Shown: piece by piece, positions 1-6,813 of the stretch
Numbering within the stretch: the first letter of the stretch is position 1
Layout: every line of letters begins with the position of its first letter
Origin: Paenibacillus tianmuensis
GTDB taxonomy: Bacteria; Bacillota; Bacilli; Paenibacillales; NBRC-103111
Reading direction: 5' to 3'
NCBI RefSeq assembly: GCF_900100345.1
Contig: NZ_FMTT01000058.1
Span: 1 to 33,047, forward strand
DNA: 33,047 bases
The notes under the pieces: model-generated
Told to the model about the DNA's origin: nothing
The model's input: only the letters and a program-made list of their open reading frames with translations
Database searches by the model: none
Position numbers and translations under genes: made by a program

Positions 1-165
1 CTGATGAAACAAAAGCACGAAAACAAGCTGAAAAAGGTATGCCGCCGTAAATCCAAATTTCTTGTTGATTTTTGCGTCTTTTAAATGCTTGAGGACGTTC
101 AATTCTTGGAAAGCCGGTTTAATTTCTTTTGGTAGTTGATTGCACGACTCTTTTTGCTTTATCAT
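1..165 (-). CDS. IS4-family transposase, N-terminal fragment (runs off the window)
   Basis: Reading the minus strand from an ATG at 165 gives 55 residues that continue past base 1. They start MIKQKESCNQLP and contain the segments ELNVLKHLKDAKI, KKFGF and LFQLVFVLLFHQ. This is the typical N-terminal region of IS4/IS1182-like DDE transposases of Bacillus and Paenibacillus, which normally run about 400 residues or more. The catalytic DDE residues lie outside the window, so activity cannot be judged. Family placement rests on recognition of this N-terminal pattern. The codon use is more AT-rich than the neighbouring chromosome, as expected of a mobile gene. Confidence 0.7.
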   Translation of the reverse strand, partial: MIKQKESCNQLPKEIKPAFQELNVLKHLKDAKINKKFGFTAAYLFQLVFVLLFHQ

Positions 166-321
166 ATAGAGGACACCTCTTCTGTATGGTATGGGTTGCT
201 CGACACAATCACTATACCAAACAAAAGCGGTGTTTTTCTATTTTTGCAAGGGATAGATCTTTATCCTGATGCAGCTTTATTTATCAAGGGTCCATGGCCA
301 ATTTTACTCTGCGAAGTTTGA
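1..321 (-). mobile_element. End of an IS4-type insertion sequence (partial)
   Basis: The segment holds the N-terminal coding end of a transposase on the minus strand and its roughly 155 bp AT-richer upstream flank. At about 321 the sequence switches abruptly to GC-rich coding sequence that starts in the middle of a CobW-family domain, so the element end is placed there by the break in the host gene. The other end lies outside the window, so terminal inverted repeats and target duplication cannot be compared. The exact boundary is good to a few bases only. Confidence 0.6.
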
Positions 322-888
322 GTTCTAAACACCGGCTTGTTCGACTTTGACGCCGCGAGCACCTCGGCGGGCTGGATGCAGGAGCTGATGAACGACCATC
401 ATACGCCGGAGACGGAAGAGTACGGCATCTCCTCGTTCGTATATGAGCGCCGCCGTCCGTTCCATCCCGAACGGCTTACGGCATGGATGTCCGACTGGCC
501 GGAGGCCATCGTCCGCGCGAAGGGAACGGTGTGGCTGGCGAGTCGCAACGTGCTTGCGCAAAGCTTGAGTCAGGCTGGCCCTTCGATTCAATTCGGCCCG
601 GCCGGTTACTGGGTGGCCGCGCTCCCGGAAGCGGAGCGTCAGGCCATACTGGCCGAGGAGCCAGAGCTGGCGCAGCATTGGGACCCCGTCTTCGGAGACC
701 GGACAACGAAGCTGGTCTTGATCGGGATCGCGCCGGATAAGCGGCGGATCACGGCCGAACTGGATGCGTGCCTGCTCACGGATGAGGAAATGGCCGGGGA
801 TTGGAGCCTGCTGTCCGACAGGCTGCCGAACGTGTCGACGGAGCAGCTGGAAGCGGCGCTAAACTCATCGGGGACGGCTCGAGCTTAG
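322..888 (+). pseudogene. CobW/YciC-family GTPase (metallochaperone), 3' remnant cut by the IS
   Basis: The frame is open from 322 and begins with VLNTGLFDFD, which belongs to the middle of CobW/YciC/ZagA GTPases, and continues into a CobW C-terminal domain with the SSFVYERRRPFHPERL motif and the following WLASR strand. A full-length member has about 400 residues. Here the N-terminal GTPase half (Walker A, CxCC metal motif) is missing because the IS sequence begins just upstream; an in-frame stop sits at 319-321. The product would have been a cytoplasmic GTP-dependent Zn or Co chaperone. The first possible start (TTG at 337) has no ribosome site. It sits directly upstream of a B12 riboswitch, which would fit either a cobalt or a zinc role. 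Confidence 0.8.
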
Positions 889-970
889 CAAATACTGCCC
901 CCCCGGCTCAAGAAGGTTGCCCTGCACCGCGAAACGCGGTAGGACGCGCCAGGTTAGGGACAGGAACATA

Positions 971-1000
971 TTGACAATGCATCCTCCCCTCGGGTATCGT
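971..1000 (+). promoter_or_regulatory. SigmaA-type promoter of the B12-riboswitch transcript
   Basis: TTGACA at 971-976 is followed after 18 bases by TATCGT at 995-1000. The predicted start near 1007 would place the whole riboswitch aptamer in the leader. The -35 is perfect; the -10 is weaker and the spacer one base long. Confidence 0.5.
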
Positions 1001-1007
1001 TAGGTTC

Positions 1008-1210
1008 ATAACAACCGAATACCGGGAATTAGGTGCTTCGGGCCTCGTCCGAAGCTTAAAAGGGAAGACGAGTGCAAATCCGTCGCGGTCCCGCCACTGT
1101 AAAGGGCGCTTGAATCAAGCTATCGTTCGGCAGCATGCCACTGGAGACACGTCTTCGGGAAGGCGCCGAGCGGGATGCCCTAAGCCAGGATACCTGCCTG
1201 ATCCGATAAC
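1008..1210 (+). promoter_or_regulatory. Cobalamin (adenosylcobalamin) riboswitch aptamer
   Basis: Conserved blocks occur in the right order: AGGTGCTTCGGGCC (1031), the GCTTAAAAGGGAA block, GTGCAAATCCG, CGGTCCCGCCACTGTAA, and finally the B12 box AAGCCAGGATACCTGCCT ending near 1200. This order and these sequences are diagnostic of the class I cobalamin aptamer. It lies in the leader of the (2Fe-2S) protein gene and is followed by a terminator at 1326-1372. A switch is visible: GAGCATT at 1293-1299 can pair with AATGCTC at 1352-1358, the 3' arm of the terminator. Ligand-bound RNA would be expected to free the terminator and turn the gene off. Confidence 0.93.
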
Positions 1211-1325
1211 ACGGCTGAGCCCTACGGAGCATAGGGGGTGTTAGGATACGAAGAACGGATATGCCGCTGCACGGGCTGCTGTCTTACAGACAGAGCATTC
1301 GGGCATGCAGATACGAGTCTGACAG

Positions 1326-1372
1326 GGAGTATTTCTAACCGACAGGGTTGAAATGCTCCTTTTCTTTTTTTT
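1326..1372 (+). terminator. Rho-independent terminator, riboswitch expression platform
   Basis: Arms GGAGTATTTC (1326-1335) and GAAATGCTCC (1350-1359) pair with one G-U, and the inner AACC/GGTT extends the stem. A long T-rich tract follows at 1360-1372. It ends 22 bases before the start codon, so it can only work as an attenuator of the downstream gene. Confidence 0.85.
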
Positions 1373-1394
1373 CGAAACGGAGGAGGCGGGAATA

Positions 1395-1772
1395 ATGGCA
1401 ACATGGAATTTGTCCGGTACACGCCACCATGTGCTTATCTGCAACGGCGGGAGCTGTATGAGGAAGCAAGGCGAGGAGGTAACTCAGGCGATCCGGGAGG
1501 AGATTGCCCAGCAGCAGGCCGATGCGATCGTTCACACGACAAGAACACGGTGCAACGGACGGTGCGAAGACGCTTGTATCGTCATCGTCTATCCGGAGGG
1601 CGTCTGGTACAAAGAAATGACCCCCGAGCTGGGCCGGGAGCTGGTGAAGGAGCATTTGCTCGGCGGACGTCCGATACGGGAGCAGGTGCTTTATACGTAT
1701 CAGGAAGAATTCGGCGGGACGACGCGAGGGGCTGAAGGAACGAACAAACAGCAGCCTTCGGCCGGCAGATGA
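1395..1772 (+). CDS. (2Fe-2S) ferredoxin, thioredoxin-like (CbiW-like)
   Basis: The 125-residue protein has the cysteine pattern of thioredoxin-fold 2Fe-2S ferredoxins: C16 and C21 (CNGGSC), then C53 and C57 (CNGRC), with an extra C61. The closing VIVYPEGVWY segment is also typical of the family. Such proteins accompany anaerobic-type cobalamin genes in Bacilli (CbiW and relatives), where the exact redox role is not settled. ATG 1395 is chosen because GGAGGAGGCGGG lies just before it; an earlier TTG at 1353 would lie inside the terminator. It is the only gene behind the B12 riboswitch here, so B12-repressed expression is expected. No cobalamin enzyme follows, and a new promoter begins 10 bases after its stop. 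The likely role is electron transfer or iron-sulfur assembly for B12 synthesis or uptake, by context only. Confidence 0.8.
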   Translation: MATWNLSGTRHHVLICNGGSCMRKQGEEVTQAIREEIAQQQADAIVHTTRTRCNGRCEDACIVIVYPEGVWYKEMTPELGRELVKEHLLGGRPIREQVLYTYQEEFGGTTRGAEGTNKQQPSAGR

Positions 1773-1781
1773 GCAGCGGCT

Positions 1782-1810
1782 TTGCAACCTTCCGGATTTC
1801 GTGTTATAAT
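1782..1810 (+). promoter_or_regulatory. SigmaA promoter of the CDF transporter gene
   Basis: TTGCAA (1782-1787), a 17-base spacer and a perfect TATAAT (1805-1810) form a good sigmaA promoter. The expected start near 1817 gives a leader of about 138 bases that contains a terminator before the coding start. Confidence 0.65.
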
Positions 1811-1888
1811 GATCGAATGTTATTTTTGAGCGTGGTGATGGTTATGATTTTGCATAGGACTGATTTTTGTCATAAAAAAAGCTTTTCC

Positions 1889-1918
1889 AACCCTTGGCCG
1901 GACGGCCAGGGGTTTTTT
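1889..1918 (+). terminator. Terminator inside the leader of the CDF gene
   Basis: AACCCTTGGCC (1889-1899) pairs with GGCCAGGGGTT (1904-1914) and runs into a T6 tract. It lies downstream of the promoter at 1782-1810 and 37 bases before the CDF start, so it may attenuate that gene. It also ends any read-through from the riboswitch gene. Just upstream, TTATGA and TCATAA could form an alternative hairpin. Confidence 0.75.
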
Positions 1919-1954
1919 GTTTCCTATGGGAAAAAGTTCTGGCGGGGGTCATAA

Positions 1955-2845
1955 ATGATGAGTAAAGGGAACAATGCTTCCATTACGGCCGTATGGATCA
2001 GTCTGGTCAGCAATATCATTCTGACGCTGCTCAAGCTGACCGTCGGATTTTTATCCGGCAGCCAAGTGCTGCTTGCGGACGGCGTACACAATGCCGGCGA
2101 TGTCATCGCGACGGCCGCGGCATTAAGCTCGATGCGGATTTCCATGCGTCCGGCGGACGAGGACCATCCGTACGGACACGGCAAAGCCGAGGTGCTTGGC
2201 TCCGCCTTCGTAGCCGTCGTACTGGCGATCGCCGCCTTGTACATCGGCTATCATGCCGCTGCCGCGCTGTTCCAGGAACCGGCGGAAGCCAGCATACTGG
2301 CGCTGGCCGCGGCCTTGGTTTCTTTGGTCTGGAAGCAGGCTTTGTATATGTACACGATTCGGATCGGAAGACGGACGAACAGCAAAGGGCTGATCGCCAC
2401 GGCTTACGACCATCTGGCTGACGTGTACGCATCGCTCGCGGCCGTCGTAGGCATCGCGCTTGCGATGCTCGGCGAGGCTTGGAGCATCCCGTACTTGGCC
2501 TACGGCGACCCGCTCGCGGGTATTATCGTTTCTATACTCGTTCTGAAGCTGGCTTACTCGATGGGGCAGGAATCGTTTGACGTGCTGATGGAAAAAGCGG
2601 TGAAGCCGGAGAAGCTGGACGAATACGCGGCGCTCATCCAAACGATTCCGCAGGTGAAGCGGATCGACCGGCTTCGGGCGCGAGAGCATGGGCATTACAT
2701 TTTGGTCGATCTGCGGGTCAGCATTCCGGGCAATCTTACGGTTCAAGAAGGGCACGATATTTCCCGGCAAATTAAGCGGGCGATTATGGAGCGGCATGCT
2801 GATGTCGATGAGGTGCTCATCCATTTGAATCCATGGTATGAATAA
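1955..2845 (+). CDS. Cation diffusion facilitator (CDF) metal exporter
   Basis: The 296-residue product has the CDF layout: six membrane segments in about residues 1-205 and a cytoplasmic C-terminal domain of about 90 residues ending VDEVLIHLNPWYE. Metal-site motifs are seen in TM2 (LLADGVHNAGD) and TM5 (YDHLADVYAS, an HxxxD pair), and the family motif HPYGHGKAEVLGS follows TM2. CDF proteins exchange cytosolic Zn, Co, Mn or Fe for protons and act as dimers in the cell membrane. The metal cannot be read from sequence. ATG 1955 follows GGCGGGGGTC; ATG 1958 is equally possible. It lies five bases upstream of the FetAB reading frame, so all three may be co-transcribed as a metal-efflux unit. Confidence 0.9.
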   Translation: MMSKGNNASITAVWISLVSNIILTLLKLTVGFLSGSQVLLADGVHNAGDVIATAAALSSMRISMRPADEDHPYGHGKAEVLGSAFVAVVLAIAALYIGYHAAAALFQEPAEASILALAAALVSLVWKQALYMYTIRIGRRTNSKGLIATAYDHLADVYASLAAVVGIALAMLGEAWSIPYLAYGDPLAGIIVSILVLKLAYSMGQESFDVLMEKAVKPEKLDEYAALIQTIPQVKRIDRLRAREHGHYILVDLRVSIPGNLTVQEGHDISRQIKRAIMERHADVDEVLIHLNPWYE

Positions 2846-2874
2846 GCTTTTTGAGAAAAGGGGGCGCTCGGCGA

Positions 2875-3657
2875 TTGGCATCCGTGTTATCGATGGAAAA
2901 GCTTGCGAAATACCAGCGGCGTGGCGGTGAAGGAAGCTCTGTGTTATTCAGCGGCATGACGGCTGAACTGGAGGAAGGCGGCATGGTCGCACTGCTCGGC
3001 GCTTCCGGCCAGGGCAAGAGCACGCTGCTGCGCATCCTCGCGTGGCTGGACGCCGCAGACGAGGGGGAGCTGCGGCTGGGCGGCAAGCCGGCTTCCGCAT
3101 GGAAGCCGCAGGAGTGGCGGACGAAGGTAGCTTACGTCGCTCAGCAGGCCGTCATGCTGCCGGGAACCGTGGAGGACAATCTGTGCACGGTCAGCCGCCT
3201 GCACCGCCGCCCGTTCGACCGTGCGCTCGCCGCCCGCTGCATGGAAGCACTTGGCCTCGGCGGGATGGCTTGGAGCAAGCCTGCGGGCGAACTGTCCGGC
3301 GGCGAAAAGCAGCGGCTCGCGCTGGTCCGCTCGCTGCTGCTTCGGCCGGACGTTCTGCTGCTCGACGAAGTTACCGCATCCTTGGACCCACATAGCCGGA
3401 CGGCAGCCGAGCGGCTCTTGCGGGAATGGAACGAGCGTGAAGGAACTGCGCAGTTGTGGGTGACGCACGATCTGGGGCAGGCGCGCAGTGTCAGCCGGCG
3501 CGTATGGTTTATGGCTGAGGGAACGCTGCTGGAGAACCGGGAAACGCAGGACTTCTTTCATGCTCCGGACACGGAGCACGGCCGCCGGTTCGCGGCGGCG
3601 TTATCCGTTGCGGCCGCCCCGGGGAAGGAGTGTGCGGAATGTCCGACCTGGCGCTAA
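2875..3657 (+). CDS. fetA: ABC transporter ATP-binding protein, FetA/YbbL type
   Basis: A 260-residue ABC ATPase. Walker A is GASGQGKST, the Q-loop region is VAYVAQQAVMLPG, the signature is LSGGEKQRLALVRSLLL, Walker B is DVLLLDEVTASLD, and the switch histidine is in WVTHDLGQA. It partners the FetB-type permease that overlaps its end by 19 bases; in E. coli this pair exports iron and protects against peroxide. No ATG lies near the upstream frame opening. TTG 2875 is preferred because AAAGGGGG sits 10 bases before it; TTG 2851, GTG 2884 and ATG 2893 are alternatives. It is cytoplasmic, bound to the permease. It follows the CDF gene closely, which points to joint metal detoxification. Confidence 0.85.
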   Translation: MASVLSMEKLAKYQRRGGEGSSVLFSGMTAELEEGGMVALLGASGQGKSTLLRILAWLDAADEGELRLGGKPASAWKPQEWRTKVAYVAQQAVMLPGTVEDNLCTVSRLHRRPFDRALAARCMEALGLGGMAWSKPAGELSGGEKQRLALVRSLLLRPDVLLLDEVTASLDPHSRTAAERLLREWNEREGTAQLWVTHDLGQARSVSRRVWFMAEGTLLENRETQDFFHAPDTEHGRRFAAALSVAAAPGKECAECPTWR

Positions 3658-4391
3658 TCAGCACGCTGGTGTTCGTCGTCGTGACCATGCTCGTCTCCGT
3701 CTGGCAGAAGTTGGGGCTCGAAAAAGACGTAGCGGTCGGCACCATCCGCTCCGCGGTGCAGCTGCTGCTCGTCGGATATGTGCTCCAGTTCGTTTTCCAT
3801 ACAGACAATCCCTGGTTCATGGTGCTGATCGTCGGCGTGATGATTTCGGTCGCTTCGTGGAACGCCGGGCAGCGTGCCAAGGGCGTCGCTGGCATCCGGC
3901 TGCGCATCGCCGTCGCGATTACGACAACGGAAGCGATCACGATGACGATGCTGCTCGGCTTCGGTATTATTCAGCCCACGCCGCAGTACATCATCCCGAT
4001 TAGCGGAATTACGATCGGCAGCGCGATGATCGTCTCGGGCTTGCTGCTGAACCAGATGAAGCGGGAGCTGGAGTCCTCCCGCGGCGAGATCGAAGCCTTG
4101 CTGGCGCTCGGCGCGACGCTGCGGCAGGCGATTCAACAGTCGCTCAAGCGATCGATCAAGTCCAGCATGATCCCGACGATCGACGGGATGAAGACGGTCG
4201 GCCTCGTTCAGCTGCCGGGCATGATGACCGGGATGATCGTGGCGGGAGCCAATCCGGTCGAAGCGGTGCGGTACCAGATTTTGATCATGTTTGTGCTTTC
4301 CTCCTCGGCGGCGATCACGGGAATGCTGCTAGGGCTGATCAGCTACAAGCTGTGGTTTACCCGTGACGGTCGCTTGCGGCCGGGAGGGTAG
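3639..4391 (+). CDS. fetB: ABC transporter permease, FetB/YbbM type (UPF0014)
   Basis: The 250-residue protein matches the UPF0014 (FetB) family in length and motifs: about seven membrane segments, the conserved cytoplasmic part LLNQMKRELESSRGEIEALLALGATLRQA, and TIDGMKTVGLVQLPGMMTGMIVAGANPVEAVRYQI. The first ATG (3639) is preferred over GTG 3630 because GAAGGAG lies at the proper distance. It overlaps the end of the ATPase gene, so translation is probably coupled. With FetA it forms a membrane exporter, thought to act on iron. A strong bidirectional terminator follows at 4444-4493. Confidence 0.88.
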   Translation: MSDLALISTLVFVVVTMLVSVWQKLGLEKDVAVGTIRSAVQLLLVGYVLQFVFHTDNPWFMVLIVGVMISVASWNAGQRAKGVAGIRLRIAVAITTTEAITMTMLLGFGIIQPTPQYIIPISGITIGSAMIVSGLLLNQMKRELESSRGEIEALLALGATLRQAIQQSLKRSIKSSMIPTIDGMKTVGLVQLPGMMTGMIVAGANPVEAVRYQILIMFVLSSSAAITGMLLGLISYKLWFTRDGRLRPGG

Positions 4392-4443
4392 GATGCGGAC
4401 TTCCCCAAGAGTGTTCGCATGGATAAGGGAGTCCCAGCTATTG

Positions 4444-4493
4444 AAAAAATACCCTTCAAATCCACCCGTAAAGGGGGATGAAGGGTATTTTTT
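4444..4493. terminator. Bidirectional terminator between convergent genes
   Basis: AAAAAATACCCTTCA and TGAAGGGTATTTTTT form the outer stem, extended by ATCCACCC/GGGGGAT. There is an A-run on the left and a T-run on the right, so it serves both the fetAB transcript and the minus-strand gene at 4535-5302. Confidence 0.85.
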
Positions 4494-4534
4494 ATGCGTG
4501 AAATCGAGAATTTTAGGACAGTCTCTTGGACTTG

Positions 4535-5302
4535 TCAAGATTCTTGTTTTTGAATTTTAGACGGATTGTTGATTTTATACGGCACGGGATGCCGCGTGAG
4601 CTTCTTGGCTACGATCTTAGCCTCAAAGGTAATCGTGTCGCCGATATCAAGTTCCAGCTTCTTCATCGTAGCGCTATTGCTGGACCAGGCTTCGCCGATT
4701 TCGGTCGCCGGCTCGGTGATGGAAACCGCCTCATAAATAATCACTTCATCGTCATTGTCGGAGAAATTGTTCGGCACGGTTGTAAATTGTTTTACAGTGG
4801 CGGTCATTTTAACTTTTTCTTCCGGAAGCTGCAGCTTTGGCGCTTTTTCTTTCTTGCTCTTCCCCTTTGTCGGCTGTTCTGCGATCCCTGGCTCTTCGGC
4901 CTGAGGCTTCTTAGCTTCGGGGGCTTCAAGCTCTGGGGTTTCCTTCGCAGGAGGCTCTAACGATGTTTCGGTTGCCGTAACCGCTGGAACGGCACTCGCC
5001 GGTTCCGCCGCATCCTCTGCACCGATGGCAGACTTCTGCCCGTAAGTTGAAGCCTGCATCTCCTTCAGGTAGGACGGGTGGATGCAGTGCAGCCGCTTGT
5101 CTTCCAATTCGATGACAGCAGTCATTTTATCGACATAGCCGATCAACCGGCAGGCCAGCATTCGTCCGTTTCTCTTGTAGAAAAAGGTTTTGGCTTTGGA
5201 TGCTTTCTCCGAAAGCAAATTCCATTCTTTGCATTGCTCAATGAGTGCCGTCTCGTCGCTAAAAGCGGTATAAGCCGCAGGCTCGATAAGGAATGGTTGC
5301 AC
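4535..5302 (-). CDS. Hypothetical two-part protein with an Ala/Glu/Pro-rich linker
   Basis: I do not recognise a named family. The 255-residue protein has an ordered N-terminal part (about 1-92, with FFYKRNGRMLACRLIGYVDKMTAVIEL), a low-complexity linker rich in A, E, P and K (about 95-160), and an ordered C-terminal part (about 163-255, with GDTITFEAKIVAKKL). Both ends read as beta-rich; the C-terminal part resembles small OB-like or SH3-like barrels, but this is only a pattern impression. No signal peptide or membrane segment is seen. The start is GTG 5302, with GGAGAG eight bases upstream. It is monocistronic, convergent with fetAB. Confidence 0.75.
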   Translation of the reverse strand: MQPFLIEPAAYTAFSDETALIEQCKEWNLLSEKASKAKTFFYKRNGRMLACRLIGYVDKMTAVIELEDKRLHCIHPSYLKEMQASTYGQKSAIGAEDAAEPASAVPAVTATETSLEPPAKETPELEAPEAKKPQAEEPGIAEQPTKGKSKKEKAPKLQLPEEKVKMTATVKQFTTVPNNFSDNDDEVIIYEAVSITEPATEIGEAWSSNSATMKKLELDIGDTITFEAKIVAKKLTRHPVPYKINNPSKIQKQES

Positions 5303-5582
5303 TTGATCTTCTCTCCATTTCGTTTACACTGCCGCGTTTATTTTATGGTGCCCCAAAGCATTACTTTACTTTTGTCGTTCCAACTAGAGTATACAGCATC
5401 TGCAAGGGAATATAAATGTATGTCTAAACTGCTTGTTTTTCAGCGGAGCCATCAACCCCTTGTTCATTATTGCGCGGCTTTGTCGGAACTTGATCTATAC
5501 ATTTAAAAAACGTTGCGTTAGAATGGGAATCAATTTAGCGGGTGTTTCGCGACGAATCACAGAAGCGGAAGTTCGTCAGCCT

Positions 5583-5702
5583 ATGAAAGCGCTGTTGGCG
5601 GGTTTGGGAGCCGCCGGATTCGGCATGTACCAAAAGCTAAGGTAGCACGGGGGGATGAAGGTGGCGGTCGTCGAGCCCGATCCGGCGCTGCACCGCATAT
5701 AA
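5583..5702 (+). pseudogene. Remnant of a Gfo/Idh/MocA-type oxidoreductase
   Basis: Reading from ATG 5583 gives a Rossmann start, MKALLAGLGAAGFGMYQKLR, a TAG at 5643-5645, and then in the same frame HGGMKVAVVEPDPALHRI before TAA at 5700-5702. This is the beta-alpha-beta nucleotide-binding N-terminus of NAD-dependent sugar dehydrogenases (GxGxxG as GLGAAG), broken by a stop and missing the remaining 300 or so residues. It directly precedes a lactonase and a sugar isomerase-like gene, where a dehydrogenase would make functional sense. The 280 bases before it (5303-5582) show nothing I can name. Confidence 0.65.
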
Positions 5703-5767
5703 AATGGAAACGAGAATAAGCGCGATGCACTGCGGATAGATGGCGGCATGCTTAAGGAGGAACTAAG

Positions 5768-6643
5768 ATGAGAATCGATGCGCACCAGCATTACTGGAAG
5801 CTGGAACGAGGAGACTATAGTTGGATTACACCGGAGATGAGCGTGTTATACCGGGATTACGAGCCGCGCGATTTGGAGGCTCATTTGGCAGCGAACCGGA
5901 TCGACCGGACGATTGTCGTTCAAGCGGCGCCTACACTGTCGGATACGGACTATATGCTGGAGCTGGCCGGGCAATCCGAACGCATCGCAGGGGTTGTCGG
6001 CTGGATCGATCTGGAACGCCCGGATTACCGGGAGCAGTACCGGAAGTTTAAGCGGCATCCGGCGTTCGTCGGTTTTCGGACCATGATTCAAGAGATGGAG
6101 CGGGCGGAAGACATGCTCCGTCCGCATATCGTCGAGGCGATGCGATTTTTTGCCGAGGAAGATTTTCCGGTGGACCTGCTGTTGAAATCGCATCAACTGC
6201 CGGCGGTGCTCAAGCTGCTGGAACAGACCCCGAATTTGCGGGCGGTGATCGACCATATCGCGAAGCCGCAAATTGCCGCAGGCGAATGGGAGCCTTGGAG
6301 CGCTCAATTGGCGGAGGCTGCGGCGTCCAATCCGCGGCTGTACTGCAAACTGTCGGGGATAGTCACGGAGGCTGACCACCAGAATTGGAAGCCGGAGCAG
6401 ATCGTCCGGTATGTGAGGCATGTGGTGTCCGTTTTTGGCACCGACCGGGTCATGTTCGGCAGCGATTGGCCGGTCTGCCTGCTGGCGGCAAGCTACGATC
6501 AGGTCGTGGAACTGCTGGACTGCGCGCTTCCTGATGGGCTCGGCGAATCGGAGAGGGAAGCCGTTTTTGGCGGCAACGCCCTTCGATTCTACAAGCTGGA
6601 GCATCTGTTTTTAGCGGATCGTAAAAACGCAGGTATACCGTAG
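5768..6643 (+). CDS. Amidohydrolase family 2, sugar lactonase-like (L-fuconolactonase/rhamnonolactonase type)
   Basis: The 291-residue TIM-barrel protein starts MRIDAHQHYWKLERGDYSWI, the HxH-type metal site and surrounding pattern of the fuconolactonase group. It continues with FRTMIQE, AVIDHIAKP (a second metal histidine) and closes with the FGSDWPVC motif carrying the conserved aspartate. Characterised relatives hydrolyse L-fucono-, L-rhamnono- or related 1,4-lactones in the cytoplasm. Start ATG 5768 follows TAAGGAGGAACTAAG. It lies behind the dehydrogenase remnant, whose product would have been a lactone, and before a xylose-isomerase-like gene, so it was probably part of a sugar-acid pathway. 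Substrate is not assignable from sequence. Confidence 0.88.
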   Translation: MRIDAHQHYWKLERGDYSWITPEMSVLYRDYEPRDLEAHLAANRIDRTIVVQAAPTLSDTDYMLELAGQSERIAGVVGWIDLERPDYREQYRKFKRHPAFVGFRTMIQEMERAEDMLRPHIVEAMRFFAEEDFPVDLLLKSHQLPAVLKLLEQTPNLRAVIDHIAKPQIAAGEWEPWSAQLAEAAASNPRLYCKLSGIVTEADHQNWKPEQIVRYVRHVVSVFGTDRVMFGSDWPVCLLAASYDQVVELLDCALPDGLGESEREAVFGGNALRFYKLEHLFLADRKNAGIP

Positions 6644-6644
6644 A

Positions 6645-6680
6645 AGAGATACGCGTCATAGGGCGCGGTCTCTTTTTTTT
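6645..6680 (+). terminator. Terminator after the lactonase gene
   Basis: AGAGATACGCG pairs imperfectly with CGCGGTCTCT and is followed by eight or more T. It separates the lactonase from the downstream TIM-barrel gene. The following 130 bases to 6813 carry only a ribosome site for the next gene and a short open stretch I cannot assign. Confidence 0.7.
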
Positions 6681-6813
6681 GCAGGCGAGCTTCAGGATTG
6701 CGTATTCCAACCGGTCCGTTATTTCCCGGCAGCGGGGGATAGCGTTCTTGACGAAAGCTTCGGCGTGGGCTATGCTTCCTCGAAAATAATTTGATGTGGG
6801 AGGGACTGCTCAG

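Noticed and set aside
1769..1954. A 61-codon frame covering the CDF promoter and terminator.
   Set aside because: It is explained by promoter and terminator sequence and lacks a ribosome site.
1817..1954. Known NiCo (czcD) or manganese (yybP-ykoY) riboswitch in the CDF leader.
   Set aside because: The conserved sequence blocks of neither class are present by eye.
6682..6794. Open stretch between the lactonase terminator and the isomerase gene reading VFQPVRYFPAAGDS, considered as a gene remnant.
   Set aside because: No recognised family and no ribosome site; too short to tell from chance.
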